Below are positions 7,001 to 13,065 of a stretch of 13,065 nt of DNA, piece by piece. Position 1 is the stretch's first letter, and each line of letters begins with the position of its first letter. Position numbers and translations under genes: made by a program. The DNA is from Dehalococcoidia bacterium (lineage in GTDB: Bacteria; Chloroflexota; Dehalococcoidia; UBA3495). The stretch covers positions 1 to 13,065 of the forward strand of contig PCAH01000046.1 of the NCBI GenBank assembly GCA_002730485.1, given 5' to 3'. The notes below the pieces were generated by a model that worked only from the letters and a program-made list of their open reading frames with translations, was not told the DNA's origin and searched no databases.

Positions 7001-9313
7001 ATGGCTTCGAATGTGGATATTTCTGATCAAGAATTTAACGTGGTCGGTACCAGGCCCATCCGCCACGATGGCAATGACAAGGTAACCGGACGGGCGCGCT
7101 ACAGCGCGGACATGTCCCTGCCAAGGATGCTGGTAGGCAAGGTCCTTCGCAGCCCCCACGCCCACGCCAAGATCAAGTCCATCAACACCAGCAAGGCCGA
7201 GGCCCTGCCTGGTGTGTTGGCTGTGGTCACTTCCGCTGATTTCGCCCAGCCAGCCGGCAAGGTCGCTGACCTGGGTGAAGGCGCAATGGCAAATCCCAAG
7301 TGGATCAGCAACAATATCATGGCTGCTGAGAAGGCTTTGTACAAAGGCCACGCGGTAGCAGCGGTAGCCGCTACCAGTCAGGAACTGGCTGATCAAGCAG
7401 CTGCGCTGATCGAAGTGGACTATGAAGTTCTGTCTTCAGTAACCGACGTCCTCGAAGCCATGAAAGACGACGCCCCTGTCCTGCACGAAAGACTGGCCAA
7501 TTCCACCAACGCCGACATCCGCCCCGGTGGTCTGAGAGACGACGACGATACCGAAAAAGCGACGAACATCTCCAACCATTTCACCTTTGAATTGGGTAAC
7601 GCCGACGAGGGCTTCAAGAAAGCTGATGTCATCATCGAACGAGAGTACCGGACAGCAACCGTCCATCAGGGTTACATCGAACCCCATACCGCTACTGCCA
7701 TGTGGGGAGAAGACGGCAAGCTGACAGTCTGGGGTAGCAGCCAGGGCCACTTCCAAATCAGAGACCTCACCAGCCTGGTCCTGGGAATCCCCGTCTCCCA
7801 GATCAAGGTCGTTCCTATGGAGATTGGCGGAGGCTTTGGTGGTAAGACGGTCATCTATCTGGAGCCGGTGGTCGCGGCTCTCTCCAAGAAATCACGCCGA
7901 CCGGTAAAGATATCCATGAGCCGCTCGGAGGTATTCCAGGCTACCGGCCCGACCTCCGGAAGTGCTATTCGGGTGAAGATCGGAGCCAACAACGACGGCA
8001 AAATCACCGCCGCAGATATCACCATGATCTACGAAGCCGGTGGTTTTCCAGGTTCGCCCATCGTCCAGGCATGCCAGTGCGTTTTGACTCCCTACGAGAT
8101 TGCCGACGGCAGGATTGAAGGCTACGACGTTGTGGTCAACAAGCCCAAGGCCGCCGCTTATCGCGCTCCAGGGGTGCCCGCTGCTTCCTTCGCTGTAGAG
8201 TCGGTCATTGACGAGATTGCCCAAAAACTCGGAACTGATCCACTGGAGTTCAGGGTCAAGAACGGCGTCAAAGAAGGCAGCCGCCGAATCCCCGGCCCAG
8301 TCCTGCAACAGGTAGGCTACATGGAGACGCTGGCAGCGGCCATGAATTCCGACCATTACAAATCCAAGCTGGAAGGGCCCAACCGTGGCCGCGGTGTTGC
8401 CGCCGGGTTCTGGTTCAATGGAACCGGCCCCGCCTGCGCCACCGGCAGCGTCAACGCTGACGGGACCGTTAGCTTGGTTGAAGGCTCCCCTGATATCGGA
8501 GGCGGCCGTGCATCGATGGCCATGCAAATGGCCGAGGTGCTGGGCATCCCCGCCGAGGACGTCCACCCTATGGTTGGCGATACAGACGCCGTTGGCTACA
8601 CCTCGCTTACCGCCGGTAGTGGAGCGACCTTCAAGTCGGGTTGGGCTTCGTATGAAGCGGCCCACGACATCAGACAGCAGATGATTCAGCGGGCGGCGCG
8701 GATCTGGGAAGTCACCGCCGATGACGTGGAATACTCCAACGGCGTAGCCTCTCACAAGTCCGACCCTGAATTGAAATTGACCTTCAAGCAGTTGGCTGCC
8801 AGGTTGAACGGCACCGGTGGACCCATTGTGGGCCGCGGTAACGTGAACCCTGCGGGCGTAGGCAACGCCTTTGCAGTCCATATCGCCGATGTAGAAGTCG
8901 ACCCAGATACCGGCAAAGTGGAGGTCCTCCGGTATACCGCCCTACAGGACGTGGGCAAAGCCATCCACCCCAGCTACGTGGAAGGCCAACTCCAGGGCGG
9001 AGTTGCCCAGGGTATCGGTTGGGCGCTCAATGAGGAATATGTCTATAACGCAGATGGAGAGATGGACAACTCTTCCTTTTTGGACTATCGGATGCCCACT
9101 AGTTTGGACCTGCCGATGATCGACACGGTCCTCGTTGAAGTGCCGAATCCGGGTCACCCGTTCGGTGCCAGAGGAGTGGGAGAAGTATGCATAATCCCTC
9201 CGCTGGCCGCCATGGCCAACGCCATATACTCAGCCGCGGGCGTCCGCATGGATGTCCTACCCATGTCGCCAGGCAATGTCCTGGAGGCTCTCTGGGCAAA
9301 AGACGGAAAGTAA
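7001..9313 (+). CDS. xanthine dehydrogenase family molybdopterin-binding (large) subunit
   Basis: A 770-residue catalytic subunit of the xanthine dehydrogenase/CO dehydrogenase (CoxL)/aldehyde oxidase superfamily, of usual length for a separate large subunit. These enzymes hydroxylate C-H bonds using water and a Mo-molybdopterin cytosine dinucleotide, passing electrons to [2Fe-2S] and FAD subunits. Order of domains: the a/b hammerhead domain (about 20-145), then the Mo cofactor domains. Motifs: GGGFGGK (276-282), AAAYRAPGVP (384-393), EGQLQGGVAQGIGWAL (661-676) and GARGVGE with the catalytic Glu728. The active-site loop AYRAPG differs from AYxCSFR of aerobic CO dehydrogenase, so CO oxidation is unlikely. 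A hydroxylase for aromatic, heterocyclic or acyl-CoA substrates is possible. Neither the FAD nor the iron-sulfur subunit is encoded beside it: its own promoter lies upstream and a strong terminator downstream. There is no Tat signal. Family call is very secure. Confidence 0.93.
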   Translation: MASNVDISDQEFNVVGTRPIRHDGNDKVTGRARYSADMSLPRMLVGKVLRSPHAHAKIKSINTSKAEALPGVLAVVTSADFAQPAGKVADLGEGAMANPKWISNNIMAAEKALYKGHAVAAVAATSQELADQAAALIEVDYEVLSSVTDVLEAMKDDAPVLHERLANSTNADIRPGGLRDDDDTEKATNISNHFTFELGNADEGFKKADVIIEREYRTATVHQGYIEPHTATAMWGEDGKLTVWGSSQGHFQIRDLTSLVLGIPVSQIKVVPMEIGGGFGGKTVIYLEPVVAALSKKSRRPVKISMSRSEVFQATGPTSGSAIRVKIGANNDGKITAADITMIYEAGGFPGSPIVQACQCVLTPYEIADGRIEGYDVVVNKPKAAAYRAPGVPAASFAVESVIDEIAQKLGTDPLEFRVKNGVKEGSRRIPGPVLQQVGYMETLAAAMNSDHYKSKLEGPNRGRGVAAGFWFNGTGPACATGSVNADGTVSLVEGSPDIGGGRASMAMQMAEVLGIPAEDVHPMVGDTDAVGYTSLTAGSGATFKSGWASYEAAHDIRQQMIQRAARIWEVTADDVEYSNGVASHKSDPELKLTFKQLAARLNGTGGPIVGRGNVNPAGVGNAFAVHIADVEVDPDTGKVEVLRYTALQDVGKAIHPSYVEGQLQGGVAQGIGWALNEEYVYNADGEMDNSSFLDYRMPTSLDLPMIDTVLVEVPNPGHPFGARGVGEVCIIPPLAAMANAIYSAAGVRMDVLPMSPGNVLEALWAKDGK

Positions 9314-9355
9314 GAACTGCAGCTAGGTTAGAGACCGTCCCACCAGTTGATTAAA

Positions 9356-9390
9356 AACGCCCCGGCTATCTAGCCGGGGCGTTGTTGTTT
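9356..9390 (+). terminator. intrinsic terminator after the molybdoenzyme gene
   Basis: A perfect 12-bp stem, AACGCCCCGGCT/AGCCGGGGCGTT with loop ATCT (9356-9383), is followed by GTTGTTT. It begins 42 nt after the stop codon at 9313. An A-run precedes it, so it may also stop transcription arriving on the minus strand. Confidence 0.85.
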
Positions 9391-9512
9391 GTCCGGATTC
9401 TTGTGCCACCGACTACGGATGCCATAATACCGGCAAACTTTGGGCACCCAACCCTGAGGGAGAAATCTTTAGCCGTCGAACCGCCTGCATAGCTGGTAAG
9501 AACAGCAACAAA
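9384..9512. other. non-coding spacer between two terminators, possibly structured RNA or repeat remnant
   Basis: The stretch lies between the terminator of the molybdoenzyme gene and the one serving the minus-strand aldolase. No credible gene is present. Read on the plus strand it offers a possible branched fold: outer GTGCC/GGCAC arms enclosing CCG-ACTA-CGG and TGCC/GGCA hairpins (about 9402-9445), then a CCC-TGA-GGG hairpin. TTGGG-CA-CCCAA is a near-perfect DNA palindrome. No promoter is obvious. Function unknown; it may simply be a dispersed intergenic repeat. Confidence 0.25.
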
Positions 9513-9549
9513 AAAGCCCAGCCACTCGCTACTTGAGTGGCTGGGCTTT
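9513..9549 (-). terminator. intrinsic terminator of the HpcH/HpaI aldolase gene
   Basis: A perfect 15-bp stem, AAAGCCCAGCCACTC/GAGTGGCTGGGCTTT with a 7-nt loop, is followed on the minus strand by three more T residues, giving a run of six. It begins 17 nt past the aldolase stop codon. On the plus strand the tail is only TTTC, so it acts mainly on the minus strand. Confidence 0.88.
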
Positions 9550-9566
9550 CGATGTTTCGGAGATGG

Positions 9567-10337
9567 CTAAAGGGCGGCTTCCACTCGCTTCCGGAAGTCT
9601 TCCCCGGCCAACCGGAGCAGGCCTTGGGATGACACGGTGATGAAGTTAGCGCCAAGGTTGATGAACTCGGCCACACCAGCGGCGTCGGCAGGGGAGTTGC
9701 CGCCAGCTCCCACGCTGATGTTCCCGGCCCTGATCTTGGGGATCACCTGGCCCATCAGCTCCCTGACCTTGGCCGAACCGGGATTTCCCATGCTCTGCCC
9801 CAGGTCACCGGCTGCTACGTGAAGCACATCCACCCCGGGTATCTTCAGTATGGCGTCCAAGTTATCGACTGCCTTGGTTTCCTCGATCATTGGGACGACC
9901 AATATCTGGGAGTTGATCCAGCTAGATGATTCTTCCCTGGTACCGGCGGTACCGTAATCATGGGCCCGGCCACTGCCAGCAACGCCGCGACGACCTTCCG
10001 GATAATATCGGGCGGCTTGCGTCACCGATTCAGCCTCTTCCTTGGTGTTGACGTGGGGAATGATCAGGCCCTGCACTCCCCGATCCAAGAACCGCAGGAT
10101 GGTCGCATCGTCGTGGTCTGGGATCCGCGCGATGGGGGTGATGCCGAAGACCTCGGCGGCCCGGACCATGTGCTCAACCTGGTCCAGGTTCATGGGGCCA
10201 TGCTCACAGTCGATCATCACGAAGTCGTAGTTGATCGCGCCGAATATCTCGACTATGTCAGGAGCGAATCGACTGACAATCGCTCCATAGACCACTTTGC
10301 CCTCAGCAAGCTTGGCCTTGGTGGTGTTGGTTCTCAT
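9567..10337 (-). CDS. HpcH/HpaI aldolase/citrate lyase family protein
   Basis: A 256-residue class II aldolase of the HpcH/HpaI family, the normal length. Family members reversibly cleave 2-keto-4-hydroxy acids (for example 2,4-dihydroxyhept-2-ene-1,7-dioate) to pyruvate and an aldehyde in aromatic-compound breakdown, in the cytosol with a divalent metal. All expected residues are visible: IDCEHGP with His46, ARIP with Arg71, the FLDRGVQGLIIPHVNTKEEA strand-helix (83-102), RYYPEGRRG (110-118), MIEE with Glu152 as likely metal ligand, and AGDLGQSMG with Asp178 as the second ligand. GGAGGG (minus, 10357-10352) lies unusually far, about 14 nt, from the ATG, yet no better start exists. A TATAAT element is placed 38 nt upstream. 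It is monocistronic by its signals. An active aldolase is likely; the true substrate is not known. Confidence 0.9.
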   Translation of the reverse strand: MRTNTTKAKLAEGKVVYGAIVSRFAPDIVEIFGAINYDFVMIDCEHGPMNLDQVEHMVRAAEVFGITPIARIPDHDDATILRFLDRGVQGLIIPHVNTKEEAESVTQAARYYPEGRRGVAGSGRAHDYGTAGTREESSSWINSQILVVPMIEETKAVDNLDAILKIPGVDVLHVAAGDLGQSMGNPGSAKVRELMGQVIPKIRAGNISVGAGGNSPADAAGVAEFINLGANFITVSSQGLLRLAGEDFRKRVEAAL

Positions 10338-10375
10338 GGTTAAGTAGGGTTCCCTCCATAGATTGGTGATGACCC

Positions 10376-10409
10376 ATTATATGTAATTCGTGACTCCCTC
10401 GGAAGGGAG
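10376..10409 (-). promoter_or_regulatory. promoter of the aldolase gene with overlapping inverted repeat
   Basis: On the minus strand a perfect TATAAT (10381-10376) lies 38 nt before the aldolase ATG. At 17-nt spacing the -35 position reads TTCCGA, a weak match. CTCCCT-CGGA-AGGGAG (10394-10409) is a 6-bp inverted repeat covering that -35 region, the expected place for a repressor or activator site. Regulation is inferred. Confidence 0.4.
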
Positions 10410-10498
10410 GCGGCCATACCTGCTCCATAAAGTGTGGACGAGCTGCTTTTCAATCAATCGAGAGAATCGACCTATTTGTTGGAGATAGGCACAAACAC

Positions 10499-10528
10499 TT
10501 GACAGGTTTTGGTTTCGCATGCTATGGT
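10499..10528 (+). promoter_or_regulatory. strong extended -10 sigma70-type promoter with no gene behind it
   Basis: A perfect -35 TTGACA (10499-10504), an 18-nt spacer, and -10 TATGGT (10523-10528) preceded by TGC, giving an extended -10. The start would be near 10535. An intrinsic terminator hairpin starts at 10533, so the predicted transcript is only about 35-40 nt. Downstream on this strand lies the antisense of a minus-strand oxidoreductase, not a gene start. Confidence 0.6.
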
Positions 10529-10532
10529 AACG

Positions 10533-10571
10533 GAGCGTTTTCATAAATTGCTGTGAGGGCGCTCTTTTTTT
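10533..10571 (+). terminator. intrinsic terminator directly after a promoter
   Basis: Arms GAGCGTTTTCA (10533-10543) and TGAGGGCGCTC (10554-10564) pair over 11 bp with three G-U pairs around a 10-nt loop, followed by seven T residues (10565-10571). The layout is that of a plus-strand terminator; the minus strand has no T-run after it. The hairpin would include the predicted transcription start. Confidence 0.6.
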
Positions 10572-10592
10572 GCCCAACGAATATTGATAACA

Positions 10593-10618
10593 AAAGGCCC
10601 CTCAATCGAGGGGCTTTT
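10593..10618 (-). terminator. intrinsic terminator of the oxidoreductase at 10657-11631
   Basis: AAAGGCCCCTC/GAGGGGCTTTT with loop AATC forms an 11-bp stem containing one G-T position. On the minus strand it is followed by a TTTT stretch partly within the stem. It begins 38 nt after the stop codon at 10657. The A- and T-rich flanks make it symmetrical enough to stop plus-strand transcription as well. Confidence 0.75.
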
Positions 10619-10656
10619 CTTTTTGCCTGGACTTGATTCTTATGTCGCCAGTAGCA

Positions 10657-11631
10657 TCACCCCTGGAAACTGGGCATCACGTCTTTGGCAAACCGACGCA
10701 GGGTTGATATGCCAGCCGGACAATTCAGCAGTACATACTCGACACCGATGTCGTGTAGGGCTTGAATTTGTGCGCTGACGTAGTCGGTATTTCCATAAAT
10801 CACCCCGGCTTCTGCGCCTTCCCTTGTGTCTTGGAAGCTTGATTGGAGGGCCAATTCCTGGGTCCTAGCGCGGGCAGCCATCCGGTTCTCTATCGCCTGG
10901 TCATATTCCTCGGGGCTGTCCACTATATTCACAGAACGTGCAACGGCCACACTCATTGGGTCAAAGGTCCGGCCCAAAGCCTCAACCTCTGATTTAAACA
11001 ATGCGACTTCTTCAGCGATCATCTCAAAAGAGTCGAACTGCCCCAAAAGCATGTTGAACCCCAACTGAGCCACCTGTTTGATTGATCTGGGGCTGCCTGC
11101 CCCCATCCACAGCTGCGGGTGGGGCTTTTGCACGCTAGACGGCTCCACCACAACCTGGACGTACTCCCAGTATTTTCCCTTGTGTGACCATGGGGTATCA
11201 GATGTCCAGGCCTTCAGCATCACCTCAAGGCATTCTTCGAAGCGGTCGTCTGCTTCCTCTATGGGCATAGAGAAGCCTTCAAACTCCTTGCGGCGGTATC
11301 CCTTTCCGATCCCAGCGTCCACTCGACCATCTGACAGCAGATCCAGTGTGGCTATCTGTTCAGCGAGCAAGACCGGGTTGTGCCAGGGAAGCACCATCAC
11401 TGCCGTGCCCAGTCGCAACGTCGCAGTCTTGGCGCCGATCCAGGTCAGCAAGTTTAGCGTCGCCGAGACCTGGCCGAAGCCCGTAAAATGGTGTTCCACC
11501 AAGAATGTGCTGTGGTAACCAAGGGACTCCGCCTCAACGTTTCGCTCCACAAACTCACGGAAACCGGCTCCGCTGTCGACGTTGGGTCCGCCCCGCTTGG
11601 CTTGGGCGCTCCCGAACATTCCAAATTGCAT
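10657..11631 (-). CDS. LLM class flavin-dependent oxidoreductase (luciferase-like)
   Basis: A 324-residue luciferase-like flavoenzyme, close to the core length of the superfamily. Signatures: MQFGMFG opening strand, GYHSTFLVEHHF (38-49) with Glu46-His47-His48, LGTAVMVLPWHNPVLLAEQIATLD (74-97), LSDGRVDAGIGKGY (99-112), then EFEGFSMPIEEADDRFEECLEVM (116-138) and WMGAGSPRSI (175-184). I start it at the ATG at 11631, because GGGA on the minus strand (11641-11638) sits 6 nt before it; the frame extends four codons to a TTG at 11643, which overlaps that site. It is monocistronic, with a terminator 38 nt downstream. It is divergent from the RutA-like gene, with 192 nt between. An extended -10 TGGTAAAAT (minus, TAAAAT at 11697-11692) could drive it. 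Substrate and cofactor (FMN or F420) cannot be told. Confidence 0.87.
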   Translation of the reverse strand: MQFGMFGSAQAKRGGPNVDSGAGFREFVERNVEAESLGYHSTFLVEHHFTGFGQVSATLNLLTWIGAKTATLRLGTAVMVLPWHNPVLLAEQIATLDLLSDGRVDAGIGKGYRRKEFEGFSMPIEEADDRFEECLEVMLKAWTSDTPWSHKGKYWEYVQVVVEPSSVQKPHPQLWMGAGSPRSIKQVAQLGFNMLLGQFDSFEMIAEEVALFKSEVEALGRTFDPMSVAVARSVNIVDSPEEYDQAIENRMAARARTQELALQSSFQDTREGAEAGVIYGNTDYVSAQIQALHDIGVEYVLLNCPAGISTLRRFAKDVMPSFQG

Positions 11632-11823
11632 ATCTATTCCCAATCTCTTATCTGATTTGCTTGTCCGTTCTTCCGGGTCAACTTCGCAGGGATTTTACCA
11701 AACCGGATACGCGTGAAACCCATTCGGTGGGATTAGAGTTAGAATACCGGCGAGATAGATCGTAATTTAGAGGGATTCCCGCTGGTCAATGCACGCACGG
11801 AATCCTACAAATGGGTATGACCG
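11632..11823. promoter_or_regulatory. divergent spacer between two flavin oxidoreductase genes
   Basis: For the minus-strand gene, TAAAAT at 11697-11692 preceded by TGG is an extended -10 with a weak -35. For the plus-strand gene I see only isolated TAGAAT (11740-11745) or TAATTT (11763-11768) boxes without a good -35. Arms GGATTCC (11773-11779) and GGAATCC (11799-11805) around 19 nt could form a leader hairpin or an operator. A 6-codon frame, ATG at 11811 to TGA at 11829-11831, overlaps the downstream start. Confidence 0.35.
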
Positions 11824-12939
11824 ATGACTGACACTGCTGTGAAGCCAAGGAACCAACTTGAGCGCAACAAACTGAATCTGGGCCTGTTAGGCGCTAATTG
11901 TTCCGGCGGACTCGCTGTAACCACGGTTCCGGAGCGTTGGGACGCCAGTTGGGAGAATAACCAGAAGCTGGCCCGAATGGCCGACGACGCCGGAATGGAG
12001 TTCATGCTTCCCCTAGGCCGTTGGAAGGGGTACGGGGGTACCACTGACCACAACGGGTCAAACTTCGAAACTTTGACTTGGGCTACCGGGATACTGGCCA
12101 GCACCCAGAACATCATGGCTTTTGGAACCGTCCGCGTCTCGCTGTTCAATCCGGTGGTCGCTGCCAAACAGATCGTTACGGCAGACTTGGTCGGTGAAAG
12201 GCGGTTCGGACTTAACATAATATGCGGCTGGAACACCGACGAGTTTGACATGCTGGGTGTCGATCTCGCCCTGCACGATGACCGCTATGACCAGGGGCAG
12301 GAGTGGATCGACATCATCACCCAGGCTTGGAGCAACCCAGAGCCATTCGACTACAACGGCAAGTTCTATAGCGTGCGCCAGACCAATATCTACCTCAAGC
12401 CTCACGGAGGTGGCAGACCGTTGATCGTCTGCGCCGGGAACTCAGACCGGGGGCGGGAATACGCCGCAAGAAACGCCGACATGATGTTCACCAACCTGCG
12501 GTCAGACCTAGAGGATGTCCCGGCCAATACCTCGGCCCTCAGAGAGATGGCGACTGGCCACGGGAGAAACATTGGCGTGTTTTCCAACGTCTCGGTCGTT
12601 TGCCGTCCAACCAAGAAGGAAGCCGAAGGGTACTTCCACTATTACGCAGTCGAGAATGCGGACCACGACGCAGTGGAGAATATGATCGAGGGGCGTGGCC
12701 TCAAGAAACCAGGCGTAACTGAAGAGAGACTGATCGAACTCCGCACCAGAGCCGCCGGTGGCAACGGGGCATTGCCGATTATCGGCGATCCGGATGACGT
12801 GGTCGCTTATATGAAGCGCTTGTCTGAATCAGGCGTCAATGCGTTGGCCATCGGCTTGCAGAATTACTTGCAGCAGTTCCCGTATTTCCGTGATGAGGTC
12901 CTGCCACGTCTGGAGAAAGAGGGTCTGCGCACGAAATAA
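11824..12939 (+). CDS. LLM class flavin-dependent monooxygenase, RutA/SfnG/SsuD-like
   Basis: A 371-residue luciferase-like monooxygenase of the branch holding pyrimidine monooxygenase RutA, dimethylsulfone monooxygenase SfnG and alkanesulfonate monooxygenase SsuD. Marks: LARMADDAGMEFMLPLGRWKGYGG (49-72, the RutA-like RGFGG position), LFNPVVAAKQIVTADLVGERRFGLNIICGWNTDEFDMLG (107-145), DDRYDQGQEWIDII (152-165), and CAGNSDRGREYAARNADMMF (203-222). Known relatives use FMNH2 from a partner reductase and O2 to cleave C-S or ring N-C bonds. No rutB-F, reductase, sulfonate transporter or sulfur regulator is in view, so the substrate is unassigned. No good Shine-Dalgarno precedes the ATG; translation may depend on the overlapping 6-codon frame at 11811-11831. 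It is the most divergent of the four flavoenzymes here, clearly not a recent tandem copy. End of gene is followed by non-coding sequence. Confidence 0.87.
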   Translation: MTDTAVKPRNQLERNKLNLGLLGANCSGGLAVTTVPERWDASWENNQKLARMADDAGMEFMLPLGRWKGYGGTTDHNGSNFETLTWATGILASTQNIMAFGTVRVSLFNPVVAAKQIVTADLVGERRFGLNIICGWNTDEFDMLGVDLALHDDRYDQGQEWIDIITQAWSNPEPFDYNGKFYSVRQTNIYLKPHGGGRPLIVCAGNSDRGREYAARNADMMFTNLRSDLEDVPANTSALREMATGHGRNIGVFSNVSVVCRPTKKEAEGYFHYYAVENADHDAVENMIEGRGLKKPGVTEERLIELRTRAAGGNGALPIIGDPDDVVAYMKRLSESGVNALAIGLQNYLQQFPYFRDEVLPRLEKEGLRTK

Positions 12940-13065
12940 GCGTAGTTACCGAGTGGTAACGCTCGTTGGAATACCAAGTAGTGGGTCAGGTTGGTCAGTC
13001 GAATAACTTGCTCACTTGGTGGCAGACCAGTAAGATTCTTATATAGGTCACGTAAATTTAAAGAA
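12940..13065. other. 3' non-coding end of the window
   Basis: No gene is visible. GTTACC-GAGT-GGTAAC (12945-12960) is a 6-bp hairpin after the stop codon, but it lacks a T-run, so a terminator role is weak. TTGGTG (13016-13021), an 18-nt spacer and TATATA (13040-13045) could be a poor promoter for a gene beyond the window. Confidence 0.25.

Noticed and set aside
7892..8881. A 329-codon open frame on the minus strand inside the molybdoenzyme gene
   Set aside because: It is antisense to a fully conserved coding sequence, has no recognisable domain and a composition typical of a mirror frame of GC-rich codons.
7001..9313. Aerobic CO dehydrogenase large subunit (coxL)
   Set aside because: The active-site loop reads AYRAPG and not AYxCSFR, and coxM and coxS are absent.
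9384..9512. A known riboswitch or tRNA in the spacer after the molybdoenzyme gene
   Set aside because: I compared it by eye with common riboswitch cores and tRNA layout and found no convincing match; also no gene follows on the plus strand.
9413..9676. An 87-codon minus-strand frame running from inside the aldolase gene through its terminator
   Set aside because: It overlaps the aldolase in another frame and would translate the terminator hairpin; no domain is visible.
10377..10577. A 66-codon minus-strand frame starting with TTG in the T-run of the terminator at 10565-10571
   Set aside because: It overlaps a promoter and two hairpins, has no ribosome binding site and shows no family features.
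11824..12939. rutA of a pyrimidine degradation operon
   Set aside because: The protein is of that branch, but none of the other rut genes is present and SfnG- and SsuD-like functions are equally possible.
1..13065. Mobile element, CRISPR array, defence island or biosynthetic cluster
   Set aside because: I saw no transposase, integrase, regularly spaced repeats, nuclease/toxin genes or assembly-line enzymes.

Overview
The window looks like an aerobic, catabolic stretch of a bacterial chromosome with GC content in the mid-50s percent by eye. It has Shine-Dalgarno sites, sigma70-like promoters and simple intrinsic terminators. There are no phage genes, transposases, CRISPR arrays, rRNA or tRNA genes that I can recognise. 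Gene content suggests a free-living oligotroph: four different LLM-class (luciferase-like) flavin-dependent oxidoreductases in 13 kb, with MmgE/PrpD, HpcH/HpaI aldolase, amidohydrolase-2, alpha/beta hydrolase, DinB-like and xanthine-dehydrogenase-family genes. Expanded flavin monooxygenase families are a published trait of marine SAR202 Chloroflexota (Dehalococcoidia-related), so that lineage is my best guess. It is an inference from content only; no marker gene is present.

Layout. 1-1614 (+): the 3' part of an MmgE/PrpD gene and an alpha/beta hydrolase, probably one operon. 1648-2781 (-): a luciferase-like oxidoreductase that converges on the hydrolase. 2782-2998: a divergent spacer full of inverted repeats. 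2999-4543 (+): a DinB-like protein and a GH43-like beta-propeller. 4705-5559 (+): an amidohydrolase-2 protein behind its own promoter, closed by a strong terminator. 5718-6884 (+): a limonene-monooxygenase-like flavoenzyme with a TTG start. 7001-9313 (+): a lone molybdopterin-binding subunit with an extended -10 promoter and a perfect 12-bp terminator hairpin. 9567-10337 (-): an HpcH/HpaI aldolase. 10344-10656: a non-coding spacer holding a strong promoter that runs directly into a terminator. 10657-11631 (-): a third luciferase-like oxidoreductase. 11824-12939 (+): a RutA/SfnG/SsuD-like monooxygenase. 12940-13065: non-coding.

How the genes may fit together (inference): FMN-dependent monooxygenases could oxygenate or lactonise recalcitrant cyclic compounds, hydrolases of the alpha/beta and amidohydrolase-2 folds could open lactones or esters, and the HpcH/HpaI aldolase could split hydroxy-keto acids into pyruvate-type products. 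Most genes are mono- or bicistronic with their own signals, so this is a neighbourhood of catabolic modules and not one long operon. I found no clear new defence, mobile or biosynthetic system. The most unusual items are the promoter-terminator unit at 10499-10571, the structured spacer at 9384-9512, the partnerless molybdoenzyme subunit, and several enzymes whose usual metal or catalytic residues are replaced.
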